Source: Winogradskyella tangerina (GTDB taxonomy: Bacteria; Bacteroidota; Bacteroidia; Flavobacteriales; Flavobacteriaceae). Taken from it: a stretch of 64,000 bases of DNA. The DNA lies in assembly GCF_003260205.1 (NCBI RefSeq), contig NZ_QERF01000001.1:372001-436000 (forward strand), written 5' to 3'. A model generated the notes under the pieces. The model saw only the letters and a program-made list of their open reading frames with translations. It made no database searches and was not told the DNA's origin. The first letter of the stretch is position 1. Each line of letters starts with the position of its first letter. Of this stretch, positions 17,963 to 25,935 are shown one piece after another. The position numbers and the translations under genes are program-made.

Positions 17963-17988
17963 TAGAGTTAATTCTAATCTTGTAGAAT
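17951..17988. promoter_or_regulatory. Two BlaI/MecI-type operators before blaI
   Basis: ATTCTACATTTGTAGAGT (17951-17968) is an 18-bp palindrome with one mismatch and contains the TACAnnTGTA core recognised by BlaI/MecI repressors. ATTCTAATCTTGTAGAAT (17971-17988) is a second copy, 20 bp away centre to centre, that ends on the base before the ATG. The first covers the -7 box, the second the start codon region: a clear autorepression layout. Confidence 0.85.
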
Positions 17989-18354
17989 ATGCAGCTATCA
18001 AAAACCGAGGAACAACTCATGCAATACCTCTGGAAACTAGAAAAGGCATTTATGAAAGAGCTATTAGATGCCTATCCAGAACCAAAGCCTGCAACAACTA
18101 CCGTTGCTACACTTTTAAAACGAATGATCGGCAAAGGTTTTGTTGACTATAAAACTTATGGCAAATCGAGAGAGTATTTCCCAACTGTAAAAAAGGAGGA
18201 TTACTTCTCTAAACATGTTAACGGTTTAATAAAAACCTTCTTTAATGATAGCGCTTCACAGTTTGCATCATTCTTCACAAGAAAAACAGATCTTTCCAAG
18301 GAAGAGCTCGAAGAATTAAAATCGATCATTGACCAAGAAATCAAAAACAAGTAA
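17989..18354 (+). CDS. BlaI/MecI-family transcriptional repressor
   Basis: 121 residues. Winged-helix repressor: LSKTEEQLMQYLWKLEKAFMKELLDAYPEPKPATTTVATLLKRMIGKGFVDYKTYGKSREYFPTV split over residues 3-68, with the recognition helix TTTVATLLKRM and the wing KTYGKSREYFP; the C-terminal half (FLxxFFTRKTDLSKEELEELKSIIDQ) is the dimerisation region where BlaI is normally cleaved. It is followed by the M56 sensor after 2 bp. In beta-lactamase systems the sensor triggers cleavage of the repressor; here no beta-lactamase gene is nearby, so the regulated target is probably the operon itself and unknown genes elsewhere. Confidence 0.93.
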   Translation: MQLSKTEEQLMQYLWKLEKAFMKELLDAYPEPKPATTTVATLLKRMIGKGFVDYKTYGKSREYFPTVKKEDYFSKHVNGLIKTFFNDSASQFASFFTRKTDLSKEELEELKSIIDQEIKNK

Positions 18355-18356
18355 TC

Positions 18357-21300
18357 ATGGATATGTACGTATTAAAATTCTCGGCATGCTTATTTGTTTT
18401 GTGGTTAGTGTATTGGTTGTTGCTCGAAAAACAGAACAGTCATAAATTCAAGCGATTTTATCTATTAGGTGCCATTGCCGCTGCCTTAATAATTCCGCTA
18501 TTAACCATAACTAACTACGTTGAACCTGTGGTGAGTGAATTAGAGGTTGCACCCACATTTGTTCCTACGGAGTATATGTATGTAGAGGCACCAATTGAAG
18601 AAGTTAATCCCATTAATGCTGTTGACATTCTATGGGTAATTTATTGGATTGGAGCAGCTATTTTCTTAACTCGATTCATTGTTAATCTGGGAAGACTTTA
18701 CTATAAAATTTCAAGTAACGCTACTGTAACTAGCAATAGTTTCATCTATGTACTTTTGAAAAACTACCGCATACCACATTCATTTTTTAAGTATATCTTT
18801 TTAAATAAACAACGATACGAAGACCAGTCAATTCCTGAGGAAGTCATATTACACGAACAAACTCATGCGAGACAATTGCACAGTATTGATATTGTAGTTT
18901 TAGAACTACTCCAAGTGGTACTTTGGTTTCACCCTTTAATCTATATTTTAAAACATCACGTTCGACTTAATCACGAGTTCTTAGCCGACGAGGCTGTCAT
19001 TAATCAAGGCACCGATGCTAAAAACTATCAGAATATCCTATTACAATTTTCATCAAGCACTCAACAACATCAGTTGGCGAGTGCTATCAATTATTCATCA
19101 TTCAAAAAACGATTTACAGTTATGAAAACACAAACATCAAAAACCAAAAAATGGTTAAGTGCCTTGCTGCTTCTACCCGTTATTGCCATTCTATTTTACA
19201 GTTTTGCTGAACATGTAGAAGTGGTGAAAAGCGAAGTACCTAATGACTTTCTTGTTACTGTTGAGAAAAACAACAACACCATAGAATTGAGGTGTGAAAC
19301 AGGATGTAAATGGAGCCATATCACTTTAGAACCTCAAGCCAAACCTTACATTATTAACGACTATGGTTTCACAGATGGCGCCACTATTGATTCTGACAAA
19401 TTTGCCTTTACCATAGAACCTACCGATATTGGTGTAGAACTTAATGGACTTACAGGTACTGCTTGGATTGATCTTGCTTTTTCTTTAAGAGATCATAAAG
19501 TACAGGCAATTAATCAACTTGGAATGACCAAAATTTCAAAGGACCGTTCAAAAATGAACCAACAAAGTGAAACTTTGGGACAACGCGCAATTAAAAATTA
19601 CTACACCAAACTTTTCTTCAAAATTGAAGATAGTAATGGGGAGATCGTGAAAAAACGATTCAATGAGTTGAGCTATGAGGACAAAGTAAAATGGGTTTAT
19701 TCAGGTGTTATTCCCTACAATAGAATTGATGTAACTGAAGCGCATTTTGACGAAATTAAGACCTCTAAAGACATCATTGCTAAAGTCGATGGCAATTATA
19801 TATCAGATGAAGAATTAGAGAAATACAAGGCTTCAGACTTTATTACTTTCAGATACACAACAATTTCTGAATTGGCTGGTATGAAAGAAACATCAGTTGT
19901 GAATTTAGTCACACCTGCAGCTTATGACGCATTCGTTAATATCATGATCAATCAATATGAAGAGGTGATTGCAGACTATGAAGACGAACTAGCATTACCT
20001 GAAAACAACAGAACAAAAGACATTAAAGAATTAGTAAGTATTTATGAGTTTCTAAACTATAACTTTAATCAATTTACTTCGGAAATTATTGAAAAAAATA
20101 ATTTTAAGTCACCAACTCCAATTCCTGCTAATGTCATTTATGAGGTACATCAATCTTATTTAAAAATACCTACTTTGTATATAGGCATTAATGATAATTT
20201 ATACTTAAATGGTGCTGAAACTTCGCTACGTACAATTCAGCAAGACTTCAACGAAATAACAAATTATCAAAAATCTGAATTGATCCTAGAGGCCGATGGA
20301 CGAAAAATTGAAAATAGTTTTATAAACGAAATCGCTATTGCATTGGGTGACAATTTAAAAAACATTAGTGTTGCCAACGGGCAAGCGCTCATATATGACC
20401 CAGACTTTATCAATGAAGGCACCCTTCAAAACGATCCGATAAAGAACTATCTCAAAAAATATGAGGTTTATAAAAAACTTCAAGATACGCCACCGCATTA
20501 TATCAAAAAATCTAAGGAAGATCAGGAGAAAATGGACAAGTTATTTTCTGAACTGGGTGGTATGTATTTCAGAATGTCAAAGGCCAATAAAGCAAAAGTA
20601 AATCGCCCTGTAGCACCAGTCCATCCATATGTAAAAATTACGTTGAAAGGAAAGACTTATTACAAGAAATATGAAGAACTAACTAAGGAAGAAAGAGCCA
20701 CTTTACCACCACCTCCTCCACCACCACCAGTTAAGAAATCTAAAGGTGGCCCGAATGCAGACTATGATCAAAATGAGGTTTACAACCCAACTTTTCTTGA
20801 ATACATAATCGAAATGGAAGCGCTTAACACCACCTTCTATTTAGATAATAAAATGATCTCTTCAGAAGAAGCTAAAAATATTGCCCAAAATAATAAGGGT
20901 ATGCATACAGATATGCTAACCCAAAAAGACACGAATGGCAACTTTGTTGTTAAGTTGTCTTCACCTCAGCAAATTGACGTGCAAAAAGGCGCTTCAAAGG
21001 AGCAAATTAAGGCATACAACGCTTGGGCTAAAAAGATCAATGCAGCCATGGAAAAGGCGATTAAAAATAAAGATGCAAATGACTACCCGATCATTAAGCT
21101 AAAAGAGTTTGAAAAGTATAAACATCTATACGATTCAGTTATGACCGATGCTCAGCGTAAAAGTGCTGTACCATTTCCAGATAAATTACCGCCGCCTCCC
21201 CCAAGACCGGAGTCAGAGAAAAATAATTATAAAAAAATTAAGTCAAAATTGAATTCTAAAAGTAAAGGTGGTCCTAACTCTGATTCATACAATGGCATAG

Positions 21301-22112
21301 TTCATAATAATTCAAACCTTAAGAAAACCTATCAAAAGAAATACAGAGAATATGAGCGCATGCGCTATGCAAAACCTCATTATCTTAAAAAATCAAATAG
21401 TGATAAAAAGAAAATGAGCGAATTATGGGTAGAATTGCGTCAGATGTATTTTTATTCTATGTCTGAAAAGGAAAAGAAAGATCTCAAACTACCGTTAACA
21501 CCTTTTGCTCCTTACGTTAAAATTCTGAAAGACGGTAAATCTTATTACAAAGTGAATAAATACCTCACCAAAGAGGAACAAAAGGTTTCCTTAATTATTA
21601 ATGATGAAACAAATGATTACCCAGGTTTGGATCTTTTAGGGAAGGATGATCCTATCGTAATTCCTATTGGTACTTATAAACTTGAAGCTCCAGAAAAAAA
21701 TGATACTCAGAGGCGAAAGGTCTTTATTTCGATCAGTGAAGATGGCACCTATAAAATTAGTAAAGACAATACGCTTAAAAACTTTGAACCTCTAACGATA
21801 CAATCTTTAGAAGGTTTAATTGCGAACCTATCACTAAAGGACAAAGCGAATACTTTTGTATTTGCTAAGAAAAGAGATTTTAATAAATTCAGGTCAAAAC
21901 CCGCCAATTCTTCTGAATACCAAGATGATATCGAGGTCATACTAATTAAAGATGAGATTAAATTTATTGTTTCAGAAGTTAAAGGGAAATTTAAGGAGCA
22001 GACCGTCTATCAGCTGGCCTTAGAAAATGATGCCAGTGAAACCATAAAAAGTCATGTTGAAAAAATCGGTGAGCTTTTCAGAAAATATAAGATTACCAAC
22101 ATAACCATATAA
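18357..22112 (+). CDS. Very large BlaR1-like M56 metallopeptidase with repeated proline-rich C-terminal modules
   Basis: 1251 residues. Three or more N-terminal membrane segments (about 3-20, 33-52, 85-105) and the M56 zinc motif His166-Glu167-Gln-Thr-His170, with a further HEFLADE at 206-212, then another membrane segment near 265-283. The long extracytoplasmic part is unlike BlaR1: it has no penicillin-binding domain that I can recognise. Two related modules begin PHYIKKSKEDQEKM (about 713) and PHYLKKSNSDKKKM (about 1007), each running through HPYVKITLKGKTYYK or APYVKILKDGKSYYK to a LTKEE motif. Proline runs at about 784-791 and about 945-949 are each followed by SKGGPN. It follows blaI by 2 bp and is probably its sensor or anti-repressor; the signal is unknown. 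Confidence 0.85.
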   Translation: MDMYVLKFSACLFVLWLVYWLLLEKQNSHKFKRFYLLGAIAAALIIPLLTITNYVEPVVSELEVAPTFVPTEYMYVEAPIEEVNPINAVDILWVIYWIGAAIFLTRFIVNLGRLYYKISSNATVTSNSFIYVLLKNYRIPHSFFKYIFLNKQRYEDQSIPEEVILHEQTHARQLHSIDIVVLELLQVVLWFHPLIYILKHHVRLNHEFLADEAVINQGTDAKNYQNILLQFSSSTQQHQLASAINYSSFKKRFTVMKTQTSKTKKWLSALLLLPVIAILFYSFAEHVEVVKSEVPNDFLVTVEKNNNTIELRCETGCKWSHITLEPQAKPYIINDYGFTDGATIDSDKFAFTIEPTDIGVELNGLTGTAWIDLAFSLRDHKVQAINQLGMTKISKDRSKMNQQSETLGQRAIKNYYTKLFFKIEDSNGEIVKKRFNELSYEDKVKWVYSGVIPYNRIDVTEAHFDEIKTSKDIIAKVDGNYISDEELEKYKASDFITFRYTTISELAGMKETSVVNLVTPAAYDAFVNIMINQYEEVIADYEDELALPENNRTKDIKELVSIYEFLNYNFNQFTSEIIEKNNFKSPTPIPANVIYEVHQSYLKIPTLYIGINDNLYLNGAETSLRTIQQDFNEITNYQKSELILEADGRKIENSFINEIAIALGDNLKNISVANGQALIYDPDFINEGTLQNDPIKNYLKKYEVYKKLQDTPPHYIKKSKEDQEKMDKLFSELGGMYFRMSKANKAKVNRPVAPVHPYVKITLKGKTYYKKYEELTKEERATLPPPPPPPPVKKSKGGPNADYDQNEVYNPTFLEYIIEMEALNTTFYLDNKMISSEEAKNIAQNNKGMHTDMLTQKDTNGNFVVKLSSPQQIDVQKGASKEQIKAYNAWAKKINAAMEKAIKNKDANDYPIIKLKEFEKYKHLYDSVMTDAQRKSAVPFPDKLPPPPPRPESEKNNYKKIKSKLNSKSKGGPNSDSYNGIVHNNSNLKKTYQKKYREYERMRYAKPHYLKKSNSDKKKMSELWVELRQMYFYSMSEKEKKDLKLPLTPFAPYVKILKDGKSYYKVNKYLTKEEQKVSLIINDETNDYPGLDLLGKDDPIVIPIGTYKLEAPEKNDTQRRKVFISISEDGTYKISKDNTLKNFEPLTIQSLEGLIANLSLKDKANTFVFAKKRDFNKFRSKPANSSEYQDDIEVILIKDEIKFIVSEVKGKFKEQTVYQLALENDASETIKSHVEKIGELFRKYKITNITI

Positions 22113-22134
22113 ACAAATTTCAATACAAAATGAT

Positions 22135-22162
22135 AAAAAGCCTCATCAGATGAGGCTTTTTT
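22135..22162 (+). terminator. Terminator of the blaI-M56 operon
   Basis: AAAAAGCCTCATC, a one- to five-base loop, then GATGAGGCTTTTTT at 22149-22162. It lies 23 bp after the M56 stop. Confidence 0.85.
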
Positions 22163-22229
22163 CAATTTTTTATGTAACAAAACTACTGTTTTGGCGTTCT
22201 AATATACTATCAATCAAAAACAATCCATC

Positions 22230-23330
22230 ATGTTAAAGCAATTCTTCATTTTATGTTCTGGAGCTGACACCGATATTTTAAAGGGCTGTTCTAATGGCGA
22301 GCAAAATAAATATGCTGGCATTGGAGCTACAGTTTTTTTTACCGCCTTAATGGCAACTATAGCTGCTAGTTATGCCTTGTATACGGTTTTCGACAATTTA
22401 TATACTTCTATTTTCTTCGGAATAATTTGGGGCTTGCTCATATTTAATTTAGACCGTTATATCGTTTCAACCATTAAAAAACGTGATAATGTTTTAGATG
22501 AAATTCTTCAGGCTACACCGAGAATTTTCTTAGCGGTAATTATTGCTGTAGTGATTTCTAAACCTTTAGAATTGAAAATTTTTGAGAAGGAAATTAATCA
22601 AGTCCTTTTAGAGCAGAAAAATGATCTCACACTTGCTAATCAGAATCAAATTGCGGAACAATTCAATCCGAAGATTGCTGAATTAGAAAATCAGATTCTA
22701 GGATTACAGGGACAAATAGATTCTAAAGAAGCGGAAGTAAATGCCCTTTATGACACCTATATTACCGAGGCCGAAGGTACTGCAGGCACTATGAAATTGG
22801 GTAAAGGTCCTGTGTATAAAGAGAAGCGCGACAAACACGATGCCGCACTGGCAGAACTACAACAACTAAAAACAGACAATAGAGCTAAGATTAGTGCTAT
22901 TGAAAATGACATCCTAACGCTTCAAGGGGATTACAAAGCTAATGTTGCCGACTCACAACCTGTGATCGATAATTTTGATGGCTTAATGGCACGTGTCAAT
23001 GCTCTAGGGGAATTACCATGGTTGCCTTCATTCTTTATATTCTTACTGTTTTTGGCAATTGAAACCTCACCAATTATTGCAAAGCTTTTATCACCTAAAG
23101 GTGAATATGATTTCATTCTAGAAGATCAGGAAACCGTTGTTCAAAGCTGGACGATGCAGCAAGTGGCTGAGCGCAAAATTCTTGTTAAAACTGACAACGA
23201 CATTAACAATAGGGTTTACACCGAAATTGCTGATGAAGAAGAGGTAATGAATTACAAGCGCCAAAAGGCAAGAGAATTAATGCAGCATCAGGCTGATGCC
23301 TTCTTAAAAAAGCAAAAGGGAATTCTATAA
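22230..23330 (+). CDS. DUF4407 family membrane protein
   Basis: 366 residues. DUF4407 pattern: a short N-terminal LKQFFILCSGADTDIL, then membrane segments at about 30-52, 60-73 and 88-107, a long coiled coil with heptad-like Leu/Ile spacing (about 115-245, ELENQILGLQGQIDSKEAEVNA split by LALLQQ-type turns), and a fourth segment about 265-290 (SFFIFLLFLAIETSPIIAKLL). A charged tail of about 70 residues follows. The family is common in Bacteroidota and has no established biochemical role. It has its own 100-bp upstream region, after a terminator, so it is probably transcribed separately. Confidence 0.85.
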   Translation: MLKQFFILCSGADTDILKGCSNGEQNKYAGIGATVFFTALMATIAASYALYTVFDNLYTSIFFGIIWGLLIFNLDRYIVSTIKKRDNVLDEILQATPRIFLAVIIAVVISKPLELKIFEKEINQVLLEQKNDLTLANQNQIAEQFNPKIAELENQILGLQGQIDSKEAEVNALYDTYITEAEGTAGTMKLGKGPVYKEKRDKHDAALAELQQLKTDNRAKISAIENDILTLQGDYKANVADSQPVIDNFDGLMARVNALGELPWLPSFFIFLLFLAIETSPIIAKLLSPKGEYDFILEDQETVVQSWTMQQVAERKILVKTDNDINNRVYTEIADEEEVMNYKRQKARELMQHQADAFLKKQKGIL

Positions 23331-23354
23331 ACCACCGTTTAGTTTATTATTTTT

Positions 23355-23378
23355 AAGCTTGAAATAAAATTCGAGCTT
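23355..23378 (+). other. Hairpin abutting the start codon of the NTF2-like lipoprotein gene
   Basis: AAGCTTGAA (23355-23363) pairs with TTCGAGCTT (23370-23378) over 9 positions including one G-U, with a 6-nt loop, and the ATG begins on the next base. It could limit translation start or be a weak end signal for the DUF4407 transcript; there is no T run. Confidence 0.45.
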
Positions 23379-23852
23379 ATGAAAAATTCAATTATCCTTT
23401 TACTACTTGTTCTTATTTGCAGTACAAGTTGTATCTCTGTTAAAGCTGATATTACTACTGATGCCGACACCTATGCAACTGAAAAAAACTTAGCAGAAGC
23501 TGGTATTCGGTTGGTTATGGAAAAGCAAGAAATTGCCTGGAATCAGCACGATCTTGAGGGCTTCATGGAAGGTTATTGGAAAAGTGAGCAACTAAAATTT
23601 TATGGAGCAAACGGATTAACACTCGGTTGGGATAACACCTTGGCAAGGTATAAAAAAGCCTACCCCACAAAGGCTGAAAGCGGCACCTTGAATTTTGTTA
23701 TTAATGACATTTCTAAAATTGAAGGCGACAATTATTGGGTCATGGGCGAATATCATTTAAAACGTGAGGTCGGCGATGCCGACGGGGTCTTCATTATTAT
23801 CTTCAAGAAGATCAATGGTGAGTGGAAAATTATCGCCGATATGTCTTGCTAA
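23379..23852 (+). CDS. DUF4440/NTF2-like lipoprotein
   Basis: 157 residues. Lipoprotein signal ending at Cys18 (LICSTSC). The body resembles SnoaL/DUF4440-type NTF2 folds: IRLVMEKQEIAWNQHDLEGFMEGYW, SEQLKFYGANGLTLGWDNTLARYKKAYPT and the last strands WVMGEYHLKR ... GVFIIIFKKINGEWKIIADMS. Such proteins often bind small ligands or have isomerase-like activity; no catalytic role can be assigned. It is 48 bp downstream of DUF4407 on the same strand. Confidence 0.8.
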   Translation: MKNSIILLLLVLICSTSCISVKADITTDADTYATEKNLAEAGIRLVMEKQEIAWNQHDLEGFMEGYWKSEQLKFYGANGLTLGWDNTLARYKKAYPTKAESGTLNFVINDISKIEGDNYWVMGEYHLKREVGDADGVFIIIFKKINGEWKIIADMSC

Positions 23853-23867
23853 AGGCTAAAAAGCAAA

Positions 23868-23918
23868 AGTGTTTCCAAGAGTATTAATCTGTCACGAAGA
23901 ATACTTGTCGGAAACACT
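23868..23918. terminator. Long imperfect hairpin between convergent genes
   Basis: AGTGTTTCC (23868-23876) pairs with GGAAACACT (23910-23918), and inside it AGTATT (23880-23885) pairs with AATACT (23900-23905) around a 14-nt loop. It lies between the NTF2-like gene and the convergent STAS gene. It lacks a strong T run, so a terminator role is likely but unproven. Confidence 0.45.
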
Positions 23919-23946
23919 ATATGTAATATGATGATCTAAGCTATGG

Positions 23947-24237
23947 CTATGCTGCCACAGTAGAGCTTTCTTGATTTTTAAAATGGTCGTATAATTCTTT
24001 ACAACCAAGACCTACAATAGATAACTTTTTAGATTTCGTTATGGATTCGTTATGCAACCTTGCCAATGCCATAACACCAGCTCTATCGATACTTTCTACA
24101 CTTTCAATATCTAAAAGAATATCGTCTAACTCGTCGAAAATATTAGCAAAATGTGCGTGAAAGGTTTTAAGGCTTAATTTGTTTAAGGTCCCTTTAATTT
24201 GAAAACGGTTATTGTAGCTGGTAATTTGTAAATCCAT
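23947..24237 (-). CDS. STAS-domain protein
   Basis: 96 residues, essentially one STAS domain as in anti-sigma-factor antagonists: NRFQIKGTLNKLSL, DILLDIESVESIDRAGVMALARLH and SKKLSIVGLGCKELYDHF. The Ser/Thr phosphorylated in SpoIIAA-type proteins would fall in SIDRAGV, where the equivalent residue is Asp or Arg rather than a clear Ser-Ser/Thr pair, so regulation by phosphorylation is uncertain. No kinase or sigma factor is adjacent. Two direct repeats (ATTAATAGC on its strand) lie 37-67 bp upstream. Confidence 0.8.
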   Translation of the reverse strand: MDLQITSYNNRFQIKGTLNKLSLKTFHAHFANIFDELDDILLDIESVESIDRAGVMALARLHNESITKSKKLSIVGLGCKELYDHFKNQESSTVAA

Positions 24238-24273
24238 AATACATAATGTTAAATCATTAATACTTATTTTGGG

Positions 24274-24304
24274 GCTATTAATCAGTAAATTTGGTGCTAT
24301 TAAT
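24274..24304. promoter_or_regulatory. Direct repeat upstream of the STAS gene
   Basis: GCTATTAAT occurs at 24274-24282 and 24296-24304, 22 bp apart start to start, about two helical turns. On the STAS strand each copy reads ATTAATAGC followed by ACC or CCC. The layout suits a dimeric regulator binding one face of DNA (LytTR sites are of this kind), but the regulator is unknown. Nothing else was recognised in 24238-24459. Confidence 0.4.
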
Positions 24305-24459
24305 TAAGAGGGATGACCCCAATATCCGACATAAAAATGGGCTCTTCTTAGAAATTCGATAAATGGCAATTTTGACAAGATTATTTGAAATGGTTTGTTC
24401 TTTTTTTCGATAAACAACACATTTTTAAATAGATAGAATGTAAGAAAAGTCGATTGAGA

Positions 24460-24723
24460 TTATTCCGATTTTAGTTTTGCGTAATGCTTTTCGAAATCTA
24501 CAGGCTTAAAAATAATCTCGTTAGAAACCGGATACTTATTTAATAAATGAGCAGGTCTTATAGGTCGTTTTTCAAAACCACCGCCACAGTTGGGGCAAAC
24601 TTCTAGTAATAGCTCAACACAATCAACGCAAAATGTGCATTCAAACGTACAGATCCTAGCTTCACGCGAATCGAAGGGTAAAAGCTTGTTACAGTTTTCG
24701 CAAGTTGGACGTATTTGAAGCAT
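24460..24723 (-). CDS. DUF1272 zinc-ribbon-like protein
   Basis: 87 residues from the ATG at 24723 (a TTG two codons earlier is possible but unneeded). It has the DUF1272 Cys pattern: PTCENCNKLLPFDSREARIC, TFECTFCVDCVE and CPNCGGGFEKRPIRP. Four CxxC-type pairs suggest two zinc sites. Function unknown. Divergent from the small membrane protein at 24771. Confidence 0.9.
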   Translation of the reverse strand: MLQIRPTCENCNKLLPFDSREARICTFECTFCVDCVELLLEVCPNCGGGFEKRPIRPAHLLNKYPVSNEIIFKPVDFEKHYAKLKSE

Positions 24724-24758
24724 ACTCAATTTTGATTTCTGAATTAAAGATAGTCCTT

Positions 24759-24766
24759 TATTTTTG
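24759..24766 (+). promoter_or_regulatory. -7 box immediately before a start codon
   Basis: TATTTTTG matches TAnnTTTG and ends 4 bp before the ATG at 24771, so transcription should begin at or next to the start codon. Confidence 0.45.
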
Positions 24767-24770
24767 TAAT

Positions 24771-24917
24771 ATGAAGTACAATTTCAAGGTGATAGCAATG
24801 ATCATTTTAGCACTGATTACCATTTATGGATTGATCACTGGTAGATATCTATTTTTGTTTATCATGTTTCCCTTGGGACTGGGAATTCTGAGCAGAAAAG
24901 ATTCGGACGAATCGTAA
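24771..24917 (+). CDS. Small membrane protein of unknown function
   Basis: 48 residues from the ATG at 24771; a much longer TTG-initiated version (24705) would run through the promoter box and overlap the divergent DUF1272 gene. One or two hydrophobic segments (VIAMIILALITIYGLI and YLFLFIMFPLGLGIL) separated by a TGR turn, then a charged tail RKDSDES. No family recognised. Confidence 0.65.
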   Translation: MKYNFKVIAMIILALITIYGLITGRYLFLFIMFPLGLGILSRKDSDES

Positions 24918-24922
24918 CCAGA

Positions 24923-25288
24923 CTAACCAAAATATTGTTCCCTGATCTTTTTAGGAAGACCTTTCACTACCATATCATAAGAATGATCTATAAGCTTCAA
25001 GATTAATTGACGCGGCAATTCACCTGTATGAATATAAACGCTATTCCATTGTTGTTTATGCATGTGATAGCCAGGTTTGATGCTTTCATACTCAGCTCTT
25101 AGCTCTTGAGCGTAATCCACATCACATTTAAGATTGATAAACGCCTCGCCTTCTTCCCAACGTTTTAATGAAGCTAGAGCAAACATTTTATTGCATACTT
25201 TAAACACTAAGGTGTCATTATCAAAAGGGAAGTGTTCAGTAACCTCCGTTTTGCTCATGCAATAATTCCTGTAATCTTCGATGTTCAT
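24923..25288 (-). CDS. MmcQ/YjbR family protein
   Basis: 121 residues with the CyaY-like fold of the YjbR/MmcQ family: NIEDYRNYCMSKTEVTEHFPF, LVFKVCNKMFALASL, INLKCDVDYAQELRAEYESIKPGYHMHKQQWNSV cut across residues 52-85, and a final helix LILKLIDHSYDMVVKGLP. Family members are DNA-binding-like but have no firm function. Its start overlaps the stop of the DUF4230 gene by 4 bp, so they share a transcript. Confidence 0.9.
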   Translation of the reverse strand: MNIEDYRNYCMSKTEVTEHFPFDNDTLVFKVCNKMFALASLKRWEEGEAFINLKCDVDYAQELRAEYESIKPGYHMHKQQWNSVYIHTGELPRQLILKLIDHSYDMVVKGLPKKIREQYFG

Positions 25289-25893
25289 TTTAAAAGTTTC
25301 TTATCGGAGTCTTCAATTTTTAAGGCGGTGTAGTCTAAAGTCCAGCCAATGGTCTGAACCAAATTCTCAATGAGTTGAATGGCTTCAATCGCTTCTTGTT
25401 TAGCAACATTGTATAAGCCGCTTTCAGGAATTTTATCTTTGATATGTTCTTTGGCCTGAGCATGTAATTCCGTCAGGTCTGAAGCATCAAATTTATTAAA
25501 CATTCCATCTTGCTTATCGTAATAATTGATATTGCTTTCAATCGACAGAATTTCAGGTTGTGGAAAATGTGAAAGAATCACGGTTTTAGACCTTTGGTCT
25601 GAAGACATCTGTACCTTGCTAAGATCAAACCCTACATGTGCCTTAGCGTTAATTACTACTAAAGCCTTCTTTTTACTCGAAATTAATTTCAAAAATTTCT
25701 CTTTCACATCTTCATAATGGTAGATCTCTGCGAAATCGCCTTCAACTGTAATAAATTTACAGACGCGTTTTATTTTATCGAGTAAGATTATCGATTGCTC
25801 GTTAGTTTTCTTTTTGGTTTGCCACTGTTTAAATAGAGTAACTAATCCAAGGGTAACCAAAATACTAATGATGATAATAAAAAATGTTTCCAT
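25285..25893 (-). CDS. DUF4230 family membrane-anchored protein
   Basis: 202 residues. One N-terminal membrane segment (FFIIIISILVTLGLVTLF), then a soluble domain with the DUF4230 pattern: KRVCKFITVEGDFAEIYHY, KKKALVVINAKAHVGFDLSKV, ILSHFPQPEILSIESNINYYDKQDG (in pieces) and a C-terminal helix with EAIQLIENLVQTIGW. Role unknown; probably faces the periplasm. Translationally coupled to the YjbR gene downstream. Confidence 0.85.
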   Translation of the reverse strand: METFFIIIISILVTLGLVTLFKQWQTKKKTNEQSIILLDKIKRVCKFITVEGDFAEIYHYEDVKEKFLKLISSKKKALVVINAKAHVGFDLSKVQMSSDQRSKTVILSHFPQPEILSIESNINYYDKQDGMFNKFDASDLTELHAQAKEHIKDKIPESGLYNVAKQEAIEAIQLIENLVQTIGWTLDYTALKIEDSDKKLLK

Positions 25894-25935
25894 AGTTCTA
25901 TGGGTTGGACACGTAAAATTTACAATTGTTACAAG

